This document shows, piece by piece, positions 21,981-33,059 of a DNA stretch of 64,000 nucleotides. The position numbers and the translations under genes are program-made. The stretch lies in the NCBI GenBank assembly GCA_963575745.1, contig CAUYUJ010016156.1:51001-115000 (forward strand), in the 5' to 3' direction. The DNA is from Prorocentrum cordatum. Lineage: Eukaryota > Sar > Dinophyceae > Prorocentrales > Prorocentraceae. The notes beneath the pieces were generated by a model. The model did not search any database, was not told where the DNA came from, and worked only from the letters and a program-made list of their open reading frames with translations. Position 1 is the stretch's first letter. The number at the start of each line of letters is the position of its first letter.

Positions 21981-22107
21981 GCCATCGCTCGGACGTCTCT
22001 TCCCTGTGCTCTTTTCGGTCTCGTGCGTGGTTTTTTTTCGCCAAATGATCAAGGATGCTCCTCGACGGCCCTCGCCGAAGGAAAAATGCACACATCCGAG
22101 CGATGCC
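21981..22107. mobile_element. Miniature inverted-repeat element family D
   Basis: Left end GCCATCGCTCGGACGTC, right end ACATCCGAGCGATGCC, with a T-rich centre. Copies at 37671, 42573, 48301, 63608 and 63719. Confidence 0.8.
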
Positions 22108-22720
22108 AAGCGGGCGCCCGGACGACCGCCAAACCGCTGGTTGCGCTGGCGGTCGGCTGCGCAGGGGCGGGGCCCTATCGGGCGGGCCGTGCGGGCGGGG
22201 CCCTCCGCTGGCGCTCGAACGGGGGGCTCGGGAGGCATTGTAATGCCACGCCACTCGATGCTAGCCGACGCGGAATCGGCGCGATCCCATCGACTCCAGA
22301 CGCCAGTCGACGCAGACGACGGAATTAAGAGGGTACACCAGGCCCCCATGATTGCCACCGAAATGTTTGCCTTCAAATTTTGCTGAGAAAACTTGAGACA
22401 CATTCTTCGTCGATCTTTGCACGTCCTGAGGTGGCCCAGAGCTTCTGTGGGCCCCCGGGGGGCCGTCGGGTGATCTGGGGCCATCGGGGGCGACTACATT
22501 TCCATGGGCACGCGCTGGCAGGCCGATTTCTTGTGTGATGTGCCAACTGTGCCTGTGCGGAGCCACGTTTTTCTTCAGCTGTTTCTGCAGCCGCGCAGCG
22601 AATGCTATCTGCAGTTTCGACTCCAGCGCCGGCCAGGGCGGAAAAATCCTGCCCTCCCCCCCCAAGACAACCAAGGCCACCAAAGAAGGCTACCCGTGAC
22701 AATCGAGGCTCGGGTGAGCG
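22108..22720. other. No feature recognised
   Basis: GC-rich sequence without tandem structure. Frames open on both strands overlap and resemble nothing known to me. Confidence 0.4.
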
Positions 22721-22721
22721 C

Positions 22722-22812
22722 TCAAAGAGGAGGAGGAGGCGGAGGAGGAGGAGGAGGAGGAGGAGGAGGAGGCGGAGGAGGCGGAGGAGGAGGCGGCAGA
22801 GGAGGAGGACCA
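22722..22812 (+). repeat. (GGA)n microsatellite
   Basis: GGA triplets with GCG variants, directly upstream of the family M repeat. The same order is seen at 51.84-51.89 kb. Confidence 0.88.
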
Positions 22813-23120
22813 GTGTAAACTCAAGAGTCACCAACGATGTTGGAATAAACCCTCCCTCCAGAGGCCCCTACAGCGGTTCATTTCCATTGAGGGAACTGCC
22901 TCGCTGGAAGACACCCATTTGAAGACCCTGAAGCATGCCAAAACATTGTTCTCGGGATTCAACCGCCACGGATCAACCTGATGTTGCGTCTTGACGATCC
23001 TGAATCGTGCCAGAGCACCATATCTAGGACTTCAACACGAAGAACCAGCGTAACTGCTGCACTCGTATTTTCCAGAATCCGGCCAAAACGCAATGTCTGG
23101 TACGTTGATAATGGGAACCC
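22813..23120 (+). repeat. Dispersed repeat family M
   Basis: AATAAACCCTCCCTCCAGAG, GCATGCCAAAACA, TTGCGTCTTGACGATCCTGA and a final GTCTGGTACG segment align, with many substitutions, to 51886-52200. Both copies follow a (GGA)n tract and GAGGACCAGTG. Confidence 0.7.
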
Positions 23121-23189
23121 GTAAAATCCCACCAGCCCTTTGGGCGCAGGTGGTTTAAGGCGGTTTCTCTTCCACTCCCCCTTTCTTCC

Positions 23190-23282
23190 CTCCTCCTCCC
23201 CCTCCTTCTCCTCCTCCTCCTCCTCCACCTCCTCCTCCTCCTCCTCTTTTTCCTCCTCCTCCTCCTCCTCCTCCTCTCGATC
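23190..23282 (+). repeat. (TCC)n microsatellite
   Basis: CCT triplets with CCA and TTT interruptions. Confidence 0.9.
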
Positions 23283-23489
23283 TCCGTGCGCTGCCTCGTC
23301 GGCCACGACCTGCAACTCAGGAAGCGTGCAGCTGGGTCGGCCCGTCGGGAGCAAAAGGAGCTCCAGGAGCGGCCTGCACGGACTCCAACGAGGAGCCCAG
23401 CGGGGCCCAATGGGGCGTTCCGAGATGGCCCCGTGGGCGCCACCGGGCACCGCCTTTCGGGCTCCAGGGGGGGGGGGGGGGCTTTTTTA

Positions 23490-24288
23490 TATAAGCAACG
23501 ACAACAACAACAACAATCATTTAAGACTGGGGACACTCCGTTCTCACCAGTGCCAGGGTTTTCATAGGAGGCGGGCAATACCCCCACTTTGTGGGGGGGC
23601 CGGTTCAAGCTCTACCAAATTTCCAAACGACTCTTCGCCACCACCCACACCCAGCTTCCCGCCCTATGACGTTCGGACACTTCACTTCGTGGCATGCGGA
23701 CGACCGTGGCTACTATTCAGGGCCCCGCGGCCGACGACGACGGCGTGCGCGCGCGAAGAAAAAACGAATGTGTCCAATATGGTATTATTTGACAGGGATG
23801 ATGGCCCTGGCATGCGCGCAACCGTTGTTGCAGAAGTTCGAAGCACGTGAAAAAGTTGCTCGCAAGAGCCCGTTTGACAGAAATGTTGAAAAAATATTGG
23901 GTTTCCTCAGAAATCCGCAAGAGCGCGCAAGATGATTTTTTGAAACTTTTGTTTTGAAAAACCATTGGGTTTTTCATGTTTTTATGTTAAAATCGCTACG
24001 AAAACTAAGGTTTTGGAAGGATTTCATCTTGCGCGCGCGAGTGTGCACTTCGTGCATTTTTTTGCAAAGGATTCTTGAAGTTTGGTTATGTTAGAACAAG
24101 AGATTTCATTTTATAGTGTTTTTTGCAAGGGAAAGCGGGCGTCAACAAAACAACCGGATCTGGTATACCCCGTTTTGCCTGAGACTTCCTCACGAAAATG
24201 ATGAAAATGTGGCTGCGGCCTAGGCGCGGCGGGGGGGTCGTGCACCAGGGGTCCCAACAATAATTATTCTTAAGAAGAAATAATGTTC

Positions 24289-24335
<47 letters not shown>

Positions 24336-24345
24336 ACAAACAAAC
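23490..24345 (+). mobile_element. About 1-kb (AAC)n-flanked element family L, single copy
   Basis: Begins after a short (AAC)n at 23498-23516 and ends in AATAATGTTC followed by a long (AAC)n (24283-24345). Shares TTCTCACCAGTGCCAGGGTT, CCCCCACTTTGTGGGGGGGC and the AT-rich 3' half with 57678-58761 and 58762-59740. A short plus-strand frame including KKKRMCPIWYYLTGMMALAC recurs in the other copies. It lacks any recognisable transposase or polymerase. Confidence 0.75.
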
Positions 24346-25278
24346 AAAACCTGCGGCGAAGGGGGAGAGGAAGGGGGGGAGGGGGAAACGCGGCGGCCCG
24401 ACGACAACCGCACCAAGCACATGCATTGGCCTCAATCCGGGGGCCCCGGCCGGGCCGGGGGGGGGGGGCCACAGTTTGGAGAACCATTTCTGTGAACGAC
24501 ATGCAGGGTGACCCCAAGGAGCTACAGAGGCTTCCCAAAACGGCCCCAAGAGAGCCACAAGCAGCGCCCAACGCCTTCCAAAAGGCCGTCAACAGACTCA
24601 CAAGACGGCTACCAGAGACCTCTAATAAGGGGTCGCTTGGCCGAGAAGCCATTTCTGGACTGCTGGCTTGCCGGCGTCTCTTGTCGTCATGTTGGTTCTT
24701 GTCCTGTCCGTGTCTTGCATCTCTAGTCCCGGGTCCTTTCCTTCTGTCCGCTGAGGCAGGGGGGGCGCGGCATCAAGAGACACACGCACACACACACACA
24801 CACACACCAGGGAGGGTGTCACTCCGACAACTGGCCGCTCCAGGTTGCCTCGGGAATTTCCTGAGGGACGCCACCAGACGGCCAACAGGGCCTACGAGGC
24901 TCCGAGGAACGCCCCGAGCGGGCCAAAAGAGAGACCCAAACAAGAGCCCACTAACCCCCCGCTCTCCTGTTTATCCGCCACCTCCTCCTCCAATGTACGC
25001 ACTCCCGTGCTGCGATTGCGAACAACAAAGGGAGGTCCTTCGGGGGTCCCAAATTCGCTATGACACCCGTCGGGATGGGAACGGATGGGTGGGAGAGGTA
25101 GGATGTGAGATGTCAGATATGGCGCGAACTCACCTCGCTTGCTGTCGCCTTCTCTCTCTCCCCCCCTCCGCCCCCCGCTTCCCCCTCTCCTCCGCCTGCG
25201 GCGAAGGAGAGGGGGAGGCGGAGGGGGCATGGACAGACCGCGGAGGAAGGGCAAGCACACGGCCAGGAATCCTCTCAT
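24346..25278. other. No gene recognised; (CA)n tract inside
   Basis: Contains a (CA)n run at about 24780-24808 and a GGCCCCAAGAGAGCC-type degenerate repeat near 24510-24640. Frames are composition-driven. Confidence 0.4.
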
Positions 25279-25456
25279 GATGGGCCTGTTTCCATCACTA
25301 CCACCACCATAAGTTGGAGGGGGAGGGGGTCCTCCTCCTCCTCCTCCTCCGCCTCCTCCTCCTCCTCTTCCTCCTCCTCTTCGTCCTCCTTCTCCTCCTC
25401 CTCCTCCTTCCCCCCTCCAACTTATGGTGGTGGTGGTGGTGGAAAAGAAGCCCATC
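25279..25456. mobile_element. Foldback element family E with (TCC)n core
   Basis: Left arm GATGGGCCTGTTTCCATCAC then CACCATAAGTTGGAGGGGG. Right arm CCCCCTCCAACTTATGGTGG then GCCCATC. The arms enclose a (TCC)n tract. Confidence 0.85.
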
Positions 25457-25590
25457 ATCCCAGCCCGGCGCGCGCGGGAACGAGCCGGAGAAACCAGACC
25501 CGCGGCCTGCCCTTCGTCACCAGCGCGACGTCGCCCCGCGGGCGACCCGACGAAGGCCGAGTTTACAGGTCTGGTGCTGCTGGCGCTTAT

Positions 25591-25768
25591 GATGGGCCTG
25601 TTTTCAGCCACCACCACTATAAGTTGGAGGGGGAGGGGGTCCTCCTCCTCCTCCTCCTCCTCCTCCTCCTCCTCCACCTCCTCCTTCTCCTCCTCGTCCT
25701 CCTCATCCTCGTCATCCACCTCCGTCCCCCTCCAACTTCTGGTGGTGGTGGTGGAAAACAGGCTCATC
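25591..25768. mobile_element. Foldback element family E with (TCC)n core
   Basis: Same arms (GATGGGCCTGTTTTCAGCCA; TATAAGTTGGAGGGGG; CCCCTCCAACTTCTGGTGG; GGCTCATC) and the same (TCC)n interior as 25279-25456, separated from it by 134 bp. Confidence 0.85.
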
Positions 25769-25889
25769 AGCTCAACATTGAATCCAGTCCCAATGCGACC
25801 TCCTTTGCCAGCAGCAGCGCTTCCAACCGCTGCCCAGCCCGTCACGCGCGCTCTGGTGCCGCCCTGTGTGGCCGATGTTGTCCGTACCG

Positions 25890-26339
25890 ATGTTCCCCTC
25901 TTCCCGCAGTATCGACATCGTTTCGGACCTCTGCCCAGCCTTCTCGCACACGCTGCCAACGCTGGGCTCCAATTTCGCCTCCTAGGTCTCGCTGAGCAGC
26001 GCCGAAGACCGCTGCCACTGCTCGTTCTTCTCACAGGCGCTAACCCCTGCGCTGCAGTACTGAAGGCGTCGGGATTCAAGCTGGGACTCCCACATCTCGC
26101 TCAGCAGCGACAGGATAAGCTGCCACTGCCCATCTTTCAAGTGCAAGCTGTCTCCAGCATTGAAGCTGACTATCCTGAACTGTTGTCTCTGCGCAACGAC
26201 GCGACGATCGCAGGGACACAGGGCTGTAGCTAACGACGTGGGGCTCAACCATCTCCTTGTGCATCTCGCTGATAAGCGCCAACGTCCGCTGCCACTGCTC
26301 GTCCTTCTCGCACGAGCTGATCCCAGCGCTGTCGCTAAC
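25890..26339 (-). pseudogene. PPR repeat block, broken
   Basis: The 36-codon unit at 26232-26339 reads SAGISSCEKDEQWQRTLALI and ends EPHVV. After a 61-nt non-matching insert, two further units follow in another frame from 26170 (SFNAGDSLHLKDGQW; SAGVSACEKNEQWQRS). An in-frame TAG replaces the residue between LLSET and EAKLEP, after which a still recognisable EPSVGSVCEKAGQ unit continues. PPR proteins bind organellar RNA through 35-residue helical-hairpin repeats. Here the frame change and stop argue for decay unless the insert is an unrecognised intron. Confidence 0.7.
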
Positions 26340-26479
26340 TAGGGCTGACCCGTGGACTACCGTCCGCACATTCTTTCTGAAACGGTCCTCGCAGCTGGCC
26401 CCAATGACGGCCCAAGAGGGCTCCAAAGAGGCTCCGCAAGATGGCCCAGAGAGGACCACATCATACATGATACATAGCA

Positions 26480-26935
26480 CCCCGCAGTCTGCGAGGCTTT
26501 GAAGAAGCCCGCCGCAGGCGCAAACAAACATCAAGCTATTCAGCGAGCCCGCCGCAGGCGCCCATGTTTTGTTTAAACGATGTAGTTGGGTCGCGGGTTG
26601 GGTCGCAAGTGGGTCGCGGGTGGGTCGACGGTGGGTCGCGGGTGGGTCGCGGGCCGGGTCGCGGGCCGGGTCGCGGGTGGGTCGCGGGTGGGTCGCGGGT
26701 GGGTCGCGAGCGGGTCGCGGGATGGATCGCGGGTGGGTCGCGGAAGGGTCGCGGGGTGGGTCGCGGGTGGGTCGCGAGGTGGGTCGCGGGTGGGTCGCAG
26801 GCCGGGTCGCGGGGGGGACGACGACAACAAGAGCAACAACAAAATCCCCACCACGGATCCACACTTCAGCCACGCACCCAGGGACAATGAATGACCGTTC
26901 GGCCCCTTCACTCTGATTCCATACGGTTGATCCGT
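26480..26935 (-). repeat. Duplicated intron-like block with (GGGTCGCGGGT)n minisatellite
   Basis: Holds an 11-bp minisatellite GGGTCGCGGGT (26587-26812), flanked by GCGAGCCCGCCGCAGGCGCC and by CCACGCACCCAGGGACAATG. An almost identical block sits at 33690-34132. In both places it is adjacent to PPR sequence on the minus strand, indicating a segmental duplication. Confidence 0.85.
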
Positions 26936-26974
26936 CTTCATTCTGGCACGCGGTGCCCCTGGCCTTGTAGTATA

Positions 26975-27160
26975 GGTGACGTTGGTCTCCAGCTGCTCCT
27001 CCCACATCCATGTCGCTAGGCCTGATGCCGATGCTCGGCCTTCTCGCACGCGCTGACCCCCGCATTGTATCTGACTGAGGCTGACCCGTCGACTACGTCC
27101 ACGACGTCTGCATGGACTGACAGGTGTTCGAGGTTCAGCTGCCGAACGACAAACTGAAAT
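26975..27160 (-). pseudogene. PPR cassette with 7-bp deletion
   Basis: The unit region 26975-27075 reads SVRYNAGVSACEKAEHRHQA, then stops. It is 101 nt instead of the 108 nt of intact cassettes, so the second half (WEEQLETNV) is in another frame. Upstream coding-like sequence LNLEHLSVHADVVDVVDGSA resembles the upstream flank of the 45.3-kb cassette. Confidence 0.7.
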
Positions 27161-27189
27161 GCTGAAACGGGGCTCGACCCTCGCATTCC

Positions 27190-27480
27190 GCGCATGTTAC
27201 AGTGTGCTGCTGCTTGCTGGCGCTGCTGCGTGCTGTTGGTAATGCTTGCCGCCGCTGCTTGCCGTTGCTGCTTGTGGCTCCAGGGTGCTGCTGATAGCCA
27301 GGTCAGCTTGGTGCGTGCGGCTGCTCGCTGCCTGCTGCTGCTCGATGCTGCTCTGCGGTGCCGCTGCGGCTGTCTCCTTCGCGCTGCGTGCTGCTGCCGT
27401 TCGCTGCTGCTGCTTGAAGCTGCAGGGCGCTGCTTCTCGCCACATCAGCTTGCTGGTGCAACCTGCTGCCAGGAGTCGGG
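27190..27480 (+). repeat. TGCTGC-rich segment
   Basis: Dense GCTGCTGC motifs. A shorter homologous patch follows the 45.3-kb PPR cassette (45465-45550), with shared GCTGCGTGCTGTT and TAATGCTT segments. Confidence 0.6.
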
Positions 27481-27779
27481 GGCGCGCAAACATGGACTAG
27501 CGATCTATGGAGTTGGTACGCGGTCGCTAAATCCATGGAATGTGGGAGGTGCCCTCCCCGAAATGCGGCCCGTGCCGCCTCGCTAGGCGGCGGAAATCCG
27601 CGATCTCCCATGGAAACGGGACCCGTCGCTAATCCACGCCCCCTTGATCCATGTTGTGCAATCGCCAAAGGAGGGGATCAAGGAGTCTGGGTCGAAGAGG
27701 TCGTGGAGGGAGGGGAGGGGAGCGAGCAGCGATCAGCGAAGAGCGAGGAACGACGGCCCAGGAGAGAGAGAGTGAGACA

Positions 27780-27915
27780 GAGGTCCTCCTCCTCCTCCTC
27801 CTCCTCCTTCTCCTTCTCCTCCTCCTCTTCCTCCTCGTCCTCGTCATCCCCCTCCTCCTCCCCCTCCTCCTCCTCCTCCTCCTCCTCCTCCACCTCCTCC
27901 TCCTCCTCCTCCTCT
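27780..27915 (+). repeat. (TCC)n microsatellite
   Basis: CCT triplets with few interruptions. Confidence 0.9.
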
Positions 27916-28137
27916 GCCTCCTTTTCGAAGGGCGAGCCGAGGAGGGGCGAGACACTGCAGGGGGGAGGGACCTCTCTGGGGGTCCCTTGGGGCCTCGTGG
28001 GGGGGATGCCTCTGAAGACGTCTCCGGGGGCCGCTCTCTTGGGTCTGCTTGGGTCCGCCGTTGGGTCTGCTGGGGCTCCCATGGGGGCCCTCCCAGGCTT
28101 CCTCGAGCCATCTGGGCGGCCGGTGGGGCCACTGGGG

Positions 28138-28333
28138 TTAAGTCGGGCGTGTCCCCCTACAGGGGGATTTTCGACGAAAAGTAAAAACATACTCCAAACA
28201 TAATCAAACAATAATCCCAAAATGGTCAGGGGACTATTTTTTGTTTGTGTTTGTTGACCTTTTCGGGGCATTCTTGGGGCATTTTCTTATGTTTCGTCGA
28301 AAATCCCACTGTAGGGGGACACGCCCGACATAA
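28138..28333. mobile_element. Miniature inverted-repeat element family A
   Basis: Left end TTAAGTCGGGCGTGTCCCCC and right end GGGGGACACGCCCGACATAA are near-perfect inverted repeats extending through GATTTTCGACGAAA. Flanks CACTGGGG (28130-28137) and CACTGGGA (28334-28341) form an 8-bp target duplication with one mismatch. Confidence 0.92.
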
Positions 28334-28349
28334 CACTGGGAATTGTTTT

Positions 28350-28760
28350 GGGGGTGTCCGGAAACGTTCGAGGGGGCCATGGGGCAATCTTGCTGCGTTC
28401 CTGGGCCGCCTTGGGCATTAGGCCAGTCTCAGGTCCATCTTGGCGGCCTCTTGGGGCGTCTTGGAGCCCTGTTGGGGCGTCTTGGAGCCCCGTTGGTCCG
28501 TCTTGGGGCCACCTTGGGAGCGCAGTGCGTACAGAGGCCCGAAGAAGCGAGCATGCGAAAATGCATAAAACAAACCATCGGAAATCACGTTTGCTCCTGG
28601 AGGCGCCTTGGGGTGCTCCCGGGCTTGATTGGACCTCTCTGGGGGCGTCGTGGAGCCTTCTTGGGCGGTCCAGCGCCTCTCCTGGAACCTGTTGGGGCCC
28701 TAGGGGTCGTCTTGGAGTGCCCTTGGGGGGCCTGGGAGCGCGCAGGGGCCGCCTGGGCCG
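28350..28760 (+). repeat. Degenerate CTTGGGGCC repeat
   Basis: Motifs TCTTGGGGC, CTTGGAGCCC and TTGGGGCCC recur irregularly. Typical of the intron-like filler in this window. Confidence 0.55.
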
Positions 28761-28847
28761 AGTTTGAGGGACTTGAGTTCCCAGCTTGCCCAGCTTTCCT
28801 GCGCGCGGTGCGCCCCCGCCTTAGAGAATACACTGGCGACGTCTGGG

Positions 28848-29208
28848 TCCAGCTTCGCCTCTCACACGTCGCTGAGCAGCGCAGGAGCCCCGAGACACTG
28901 CTCAACTCTATCGCACGAGCTGGTCCCAGCGGTGTGGCTGACGACGTCGGGCTCCTGCTTCGCCTCTCACATCTCGCTGCCCCCGCCTTAGGTTAAATCG
29001 ACGTCGGGATCCATCTTCGCCTCTCACATGTCGCTGAGCAGCGCATGAGCCCTGAGACACTGCTCAACTCTATCGCACGAGCTGGTCCCAGCGGTGTGTC
29101 TGACGAAAGCGGGCTCCAGCTTCGCCTCTCACATCTCGCTGAGCAGCTCCACAGCCGGCTGCCACTTCTGGCCCTTCTCGGACGCGCTGATGGCAGCGAT
29201 AGTGCTGA
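28848..29208 (-). pseudogene. PPR repeats with recurrent in-frame TGA
   Basis: Units read AAISASEKGQKWQPAVELLS, HTAGTSSCDRVEQCLRAHAL and HTAGTSSCDRVEQCLGAPAL. In every complete or partial unit the codon after LLSEM or LLSDM is TGA, followed in frame by EAK. In intact PPR units here that position is R, W, S or H. The block appears to have been duplicated after acquiring the stop. Almost certainly not translated as one protein. Confidence 0.75.
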
Positions 29209-29374
29209 CCCGTGGCCTGCCAGCCACAACATCTGTCCGATATGGCGCGTTGGGCCAGGGCAGAGATGCTGCCGAGCGGCTTTCATGAGGACTTTGGGAC
29301 CGAACTTCGCCGTTGCTGCTGATGCCTAAATCTGCAGGGTGCTGCTGCCTGCGGCATGGTTATAAGACGAAGAA

Positions 29375-29518
29375 ACAGCATAAACATAAACTGTTTGGCG
29401 CTCCGCGCTGGATTTCTTGGCTCTGCGCTGGACCCCCCTCCCTGGCGCGCGGCGCGCGCCGGAGGGATCCAAGATATCCAGCGCGGAGCGTCAAACAGTT
29501 TCTGGTTATGGAGCTGTT
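29375..29518. mobile_element. Foldback element family F
   Basis: Arms AAACTGTTTGGCGCTCCGCG and CGCGGAGCGTCAAACAGTTT are near-perfect complements. The centre holds TGGACCCCCCTCCCTGGCGC, shared with 62178-62334. Outer arms (AACAGC...; ...GCTGTT) extend the palindrome. Confidence 0.85.
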
Positions 29519-30034
29519 TTCTTCTTCGAATTCCTGTTTACGTGTGCTGCGCGATTGCTTTTTCGAGGAGCGAGGAGCAGGAGAGGGCGCCGCCCGCTGG
29601 AACCCGACTTACTCAGCTATATCGCTGGGATGAGTTCTTGTGAGAGGAGCGTGCAGTGGCAGAGGCGACAGCGCTAGGACGTCGACCGCCTGTAGTGTTG
29701 GGATTGGCGCTTGCGTGAGAGAAGGGCAGCGGGCCGAGGCGCAGTGGCAGCAGGGGCCGTGACCAGGAGCCTCGAGGGCGCGTGCGCCGTTGGCATCCCG
29801 GTGCGGGCCGCGCGTGTGGGTGCGGGGGGGGCGTGCCCCCTTCAGGACGCAAACGAAACGAAACGAAACGAGACGCGGAGAACCCATGCTACACAGTGTG
29901 TCCCTCGGTGGTGCCGCGAGCGCACGCCCAGGCAGGGTGCAGAGCCGGCCTCGCGCGTCGGGGCACACATTCCAACCTGCGGGGGCGGGGACGCCACCGG
30001 GCCAAACAACACCACGCGAACCAAGCAGAACCAG

Positions 30035-30059
30035 AAGGTGGTGATGTTGATGTTGATGT

Positions 30060-30142
<83 letters not shown>

Positions 30143-30161
30143 CTGATGCTGATGCTGATGC

Positions 30162-30204
<43 letters not shown>

Positions 30205-30210
30205 CATCAT
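30035..30210 (+). repeat. (ATG)n microsatellite
   Basis: Pure GAT/ATG triplets with a GCTGAT block. Poly-Asp, poly-Met and poly-His frames arise here. Confidence 0.93.
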
Positions 30211-30399
30211 CAGCAGCAGCATCATCAGAAAACATAACCAGAAAGGGGGGCTGCATACAGCGGAGGCCATGCCCACAAAAGCCCTGAGACCCCAGGGCGT
30301 CAGTCAATGTTTGGTGTGGGAACGTCACGCTCTCCACCGAAATAGCCTGGCGAAGGACCCAACCACATGCAGTTGTGAGTCCCTCTTCGGCCAAGAAGC

Positions 30400-32070
30400 G
30401 ACTGAGGATGTGCCGACAAGGTTGCGGCGGGCGCATGCGCACGCAGCCACTGGTGCCTTCGGTGGAGCTCCGCTCGGGCCCACGAAGCGTGTGAGTGGTG
30501 TGCCGAAATGGGTGCGGCGGGCGCATGCGAACGCAGCGACTGGGGCCTTCGGGGGAACTCCCTATGGGGCCACGAAACGTGTGAGGGGTGTGGCGAAATA
30601 GGTGCGGCGGGCGCATGCGAACGCAGCCACTGGGGCCGTCGGTGGAGCTCCTTACGGGGACACAAAGCGTGTGAGGCGTGTGCCGAAAGGGTGCGGCGGG
30701 CGCATGCAAACGCAGCCACTGGGGCCTACAGTGGAGCTCCCTACGGGGCCACGAAAAGTGTGAGGGGCTGACATGGGTGCGGCGGGCGCACGCGCACGCA
30801 GCCACTGCGGCCTTCGATAAATGGGTGCGGCGGGCGCATGCACACGCAGCCACTGGGGCCTTCGGGGGAGCTCCCTATGGGGCCACGAAGCGTGTGAGGG
30901 GTGTGCCGCAATGAGTGCGGCGGGCGCATGCGAACGCAGCCACCCGGGTATTCGGAGGAGCTCCCTACGGGGCCACGATGCGTGTGAGAGGTGTGCCGAA
31001 ATGGGGGCGGCGGGCGCATGCGAACGCAACCACTACCTGCAGTGGAACCGCCTGCGGGGCTACGAAACGTGTGAGGGTGTCGAAATGGGTGCGGCGGGCG
31101 CATGAGAACGCAACCACTGGGGCCTTCAGTAAATGGGAGCGGCGGGCGCATGCGAACGCAGCCACTGGGGCCGTCGGTGGAGCTCCATATGGGGCCACGA
31201 AACGTGTGAGGGGTGTGCCGAAATGGGTGCGGCGGGCGCATGCGCACGCAGCCACTAGGGCCTTCAATGGAACCGCTTGCGGGGCTACGAAGCGAGTGAA
31301 GGGGTGTGCCAACATGGGTGCGGCAAGCACATGCGAGCGCAGCCACTGAGGCCTTCGGGTGGGGCCACGAAGCGTCTGAGGATGTGTCGACAAGGGTGCG
31401 GCGGGCGCATGCGAATGCAGCCATTGGGGCCCTCGCTGGAGCTCCCTACGGGGCCACGAAACGTGTGAGGGGTGTGGCGAAATGGGTGCGGCGGGCGCAC
31501 GCGCACGCAGCCACTAGGGCCTTCAATGGAACCCCCTGCGGAACTACGAAACGTGTGAGGGGTGTGCCGAAATGCGTGCGGCGGGCGTATGCGAACGCAG
31601 CCACTGGGGCCTCGAGTAAATGGGTACGGCGGGCGCATGCGAACGCGGCCACTGGGGCCGTCGGTGGAGCTCCATATGGGGCCACGAAACGTGTGAGGGG
31701 TGTGCCGAAATAAATACGGCGGGCGCATGCGAACGCAGCCACTGGGGCCTACAGTGGAGCTCCCTACGAGGCCACGATGCGTGTGAGGGGTGTGCCGAAA
31801 TGGGTGCGGCGGGCGCATGCGAACGCAGCCACTGGTGCCTTCAGTGGAGCCCCGTACAAGGCCACGACACGTATGAGGGGTGTGCCGAAATGGGTGCGGC
31901 GGGCGCATGCGAACGCAACCACTGGGGCCGTCGGTGGAGCTCCCTATGCGGCCAACAACCGTGTGAGGGGTGTGGCGAAATGAGTGCGGCGGGCGCATGC
32001 GAACGCTGGCACGTGGAACTTGTGTTGAGCTGCCTATGGGGCCACGAAGCGTGTGAGGGGTGGGCTGAAA
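30400..32070 (+). repeat. Tandem array, about 90-bp unit, 20 copies, some truncated
   Basis: TGCGGCGGGCGCATGCGAAC (or a close variant) begins units near 30422, 30511, 30602, 30693, 30779, 30826, 30917, 31008, 31091, 31138, 31229, 31318, 31398, 31488, 31579, 31624, 31713, 31806, 31896 and 31986. Those at 30779, 31091 and 31579 are only 45-47 bp long. Because 90 is divisible by three, several frames stay open for long stretches. No frame is maintained across truncations, so I treat it as a satellite. Confidence 0.9.
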
Positions 32071-32073
32071 CGG

Positions 32074-32074
32074 T

Positions 32075-32109
<35 letters not shown>

Positions 32110-32365
32110 CTGATGATGATGATGATGAGGAGGAGGAGGAGGAGGATGAGGAGGATGAGGATGATGATGCTGATGATGATGTTGATGATGATGAAGATGA
32201 TGATGTTATTGATGATGATGATGATGCTGATGATGATGATGATGATGATGGTGGTGGTGATGGTGATGGTGATGAGGATGATGATGCTGATGATGATGAT
32301 GCTGATGCTAATGCTGATGATGATGCTGATGCTGATGCTGATGATGATGGTGGTGGTGGAGGGAG
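32074..32365 (+). repeat. (ATG)n microsatellite
   Basis: GAT triplets with GAG, GTT and GGT variants, directly after the 90-bp array. Confidence 0.93.
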
Positions 32366-33059
32366 GAGGGGGAGGAGAAGAGGAGAGGAACGTGGGGACC
32401 GTCTCTTCAAAACGAGGACCCAACACCACAGGATGATTGGGAGAAAAAAACATCGAACCCCAAAAAACCCAGGGCACCCTGGAGACAAGCGAGGCGTTTC
32501 TTGATATGGCCCCCCACTGTACTAACTGCTTGCTATTGCTGTGCGCTCGAGCTGCCTGCTTCGAGTGGCTGCTGCTCCCTGCGGCGGCTCCAGGCTGCAG
32601 AGTGCTGCGTCGCGGTGCGCCTGCTGGCTGGCGCAACCTGCGGCTCGTGAGCCCACCGAGGAGCGAAGAGCAAGGAGCGAGGCACGGGAAGCGAGGAGCC
32701 ATCGGCGAGGAGCAAGGAGCGAGAGAGGAGGAGCGGCGGCTGAGGAGAGAGAGGGGCGAGCAGGACGTGGGAGAGGCCGAGAGGAGTCGGGGGGGGAGAG
32801 ACAGACACCAGTTGCCAAGAAGGAGACGCGAGGGGCCAGGAGAGGGGTGGGAGAAGCGAGAAACAATAAGAAGGGAGGAGCTACGAAGGACGAGAGAGAA
32901 GCGCGCGGCGAGGAGCGAGGAGAGAGCAGCGAGGAGCGAGGCGCGAGGAGTGGAAGGGGAGGCCGGATGGGAGGCCAGCACAAGAATGTCTCAGTGGACT
33001 CGGCGCGGGTTTGGCCGAACATCTGGTCTCCTCTTGGGCTGCTCAGTTGGTTGGCTGGC
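32366..33059. other. No gene recognised; purine-rich GAGGAGCGAG segment
   Basis: From about 32650 to 32960 the sequence is rich in GAGGAGCGAGG motifs. A weaker version lies at 41410-41540. No supported gene. Confidence 0.4.

Noticed and set aside
23600-23640. tRNA T-arm-like GGTTCAAGCTC
   Set aside because: No matching acceptor, D or anticodon arms around it, and the motif is part of the dispersed family L element.
30400-32070. Long frames of FRHTPHTFRGPxGSS-type 30-residue repeats
   Set aside because: Open because the unit is 90 bp. Half-length units break the frame repeatedly and open frames exist on both strands.
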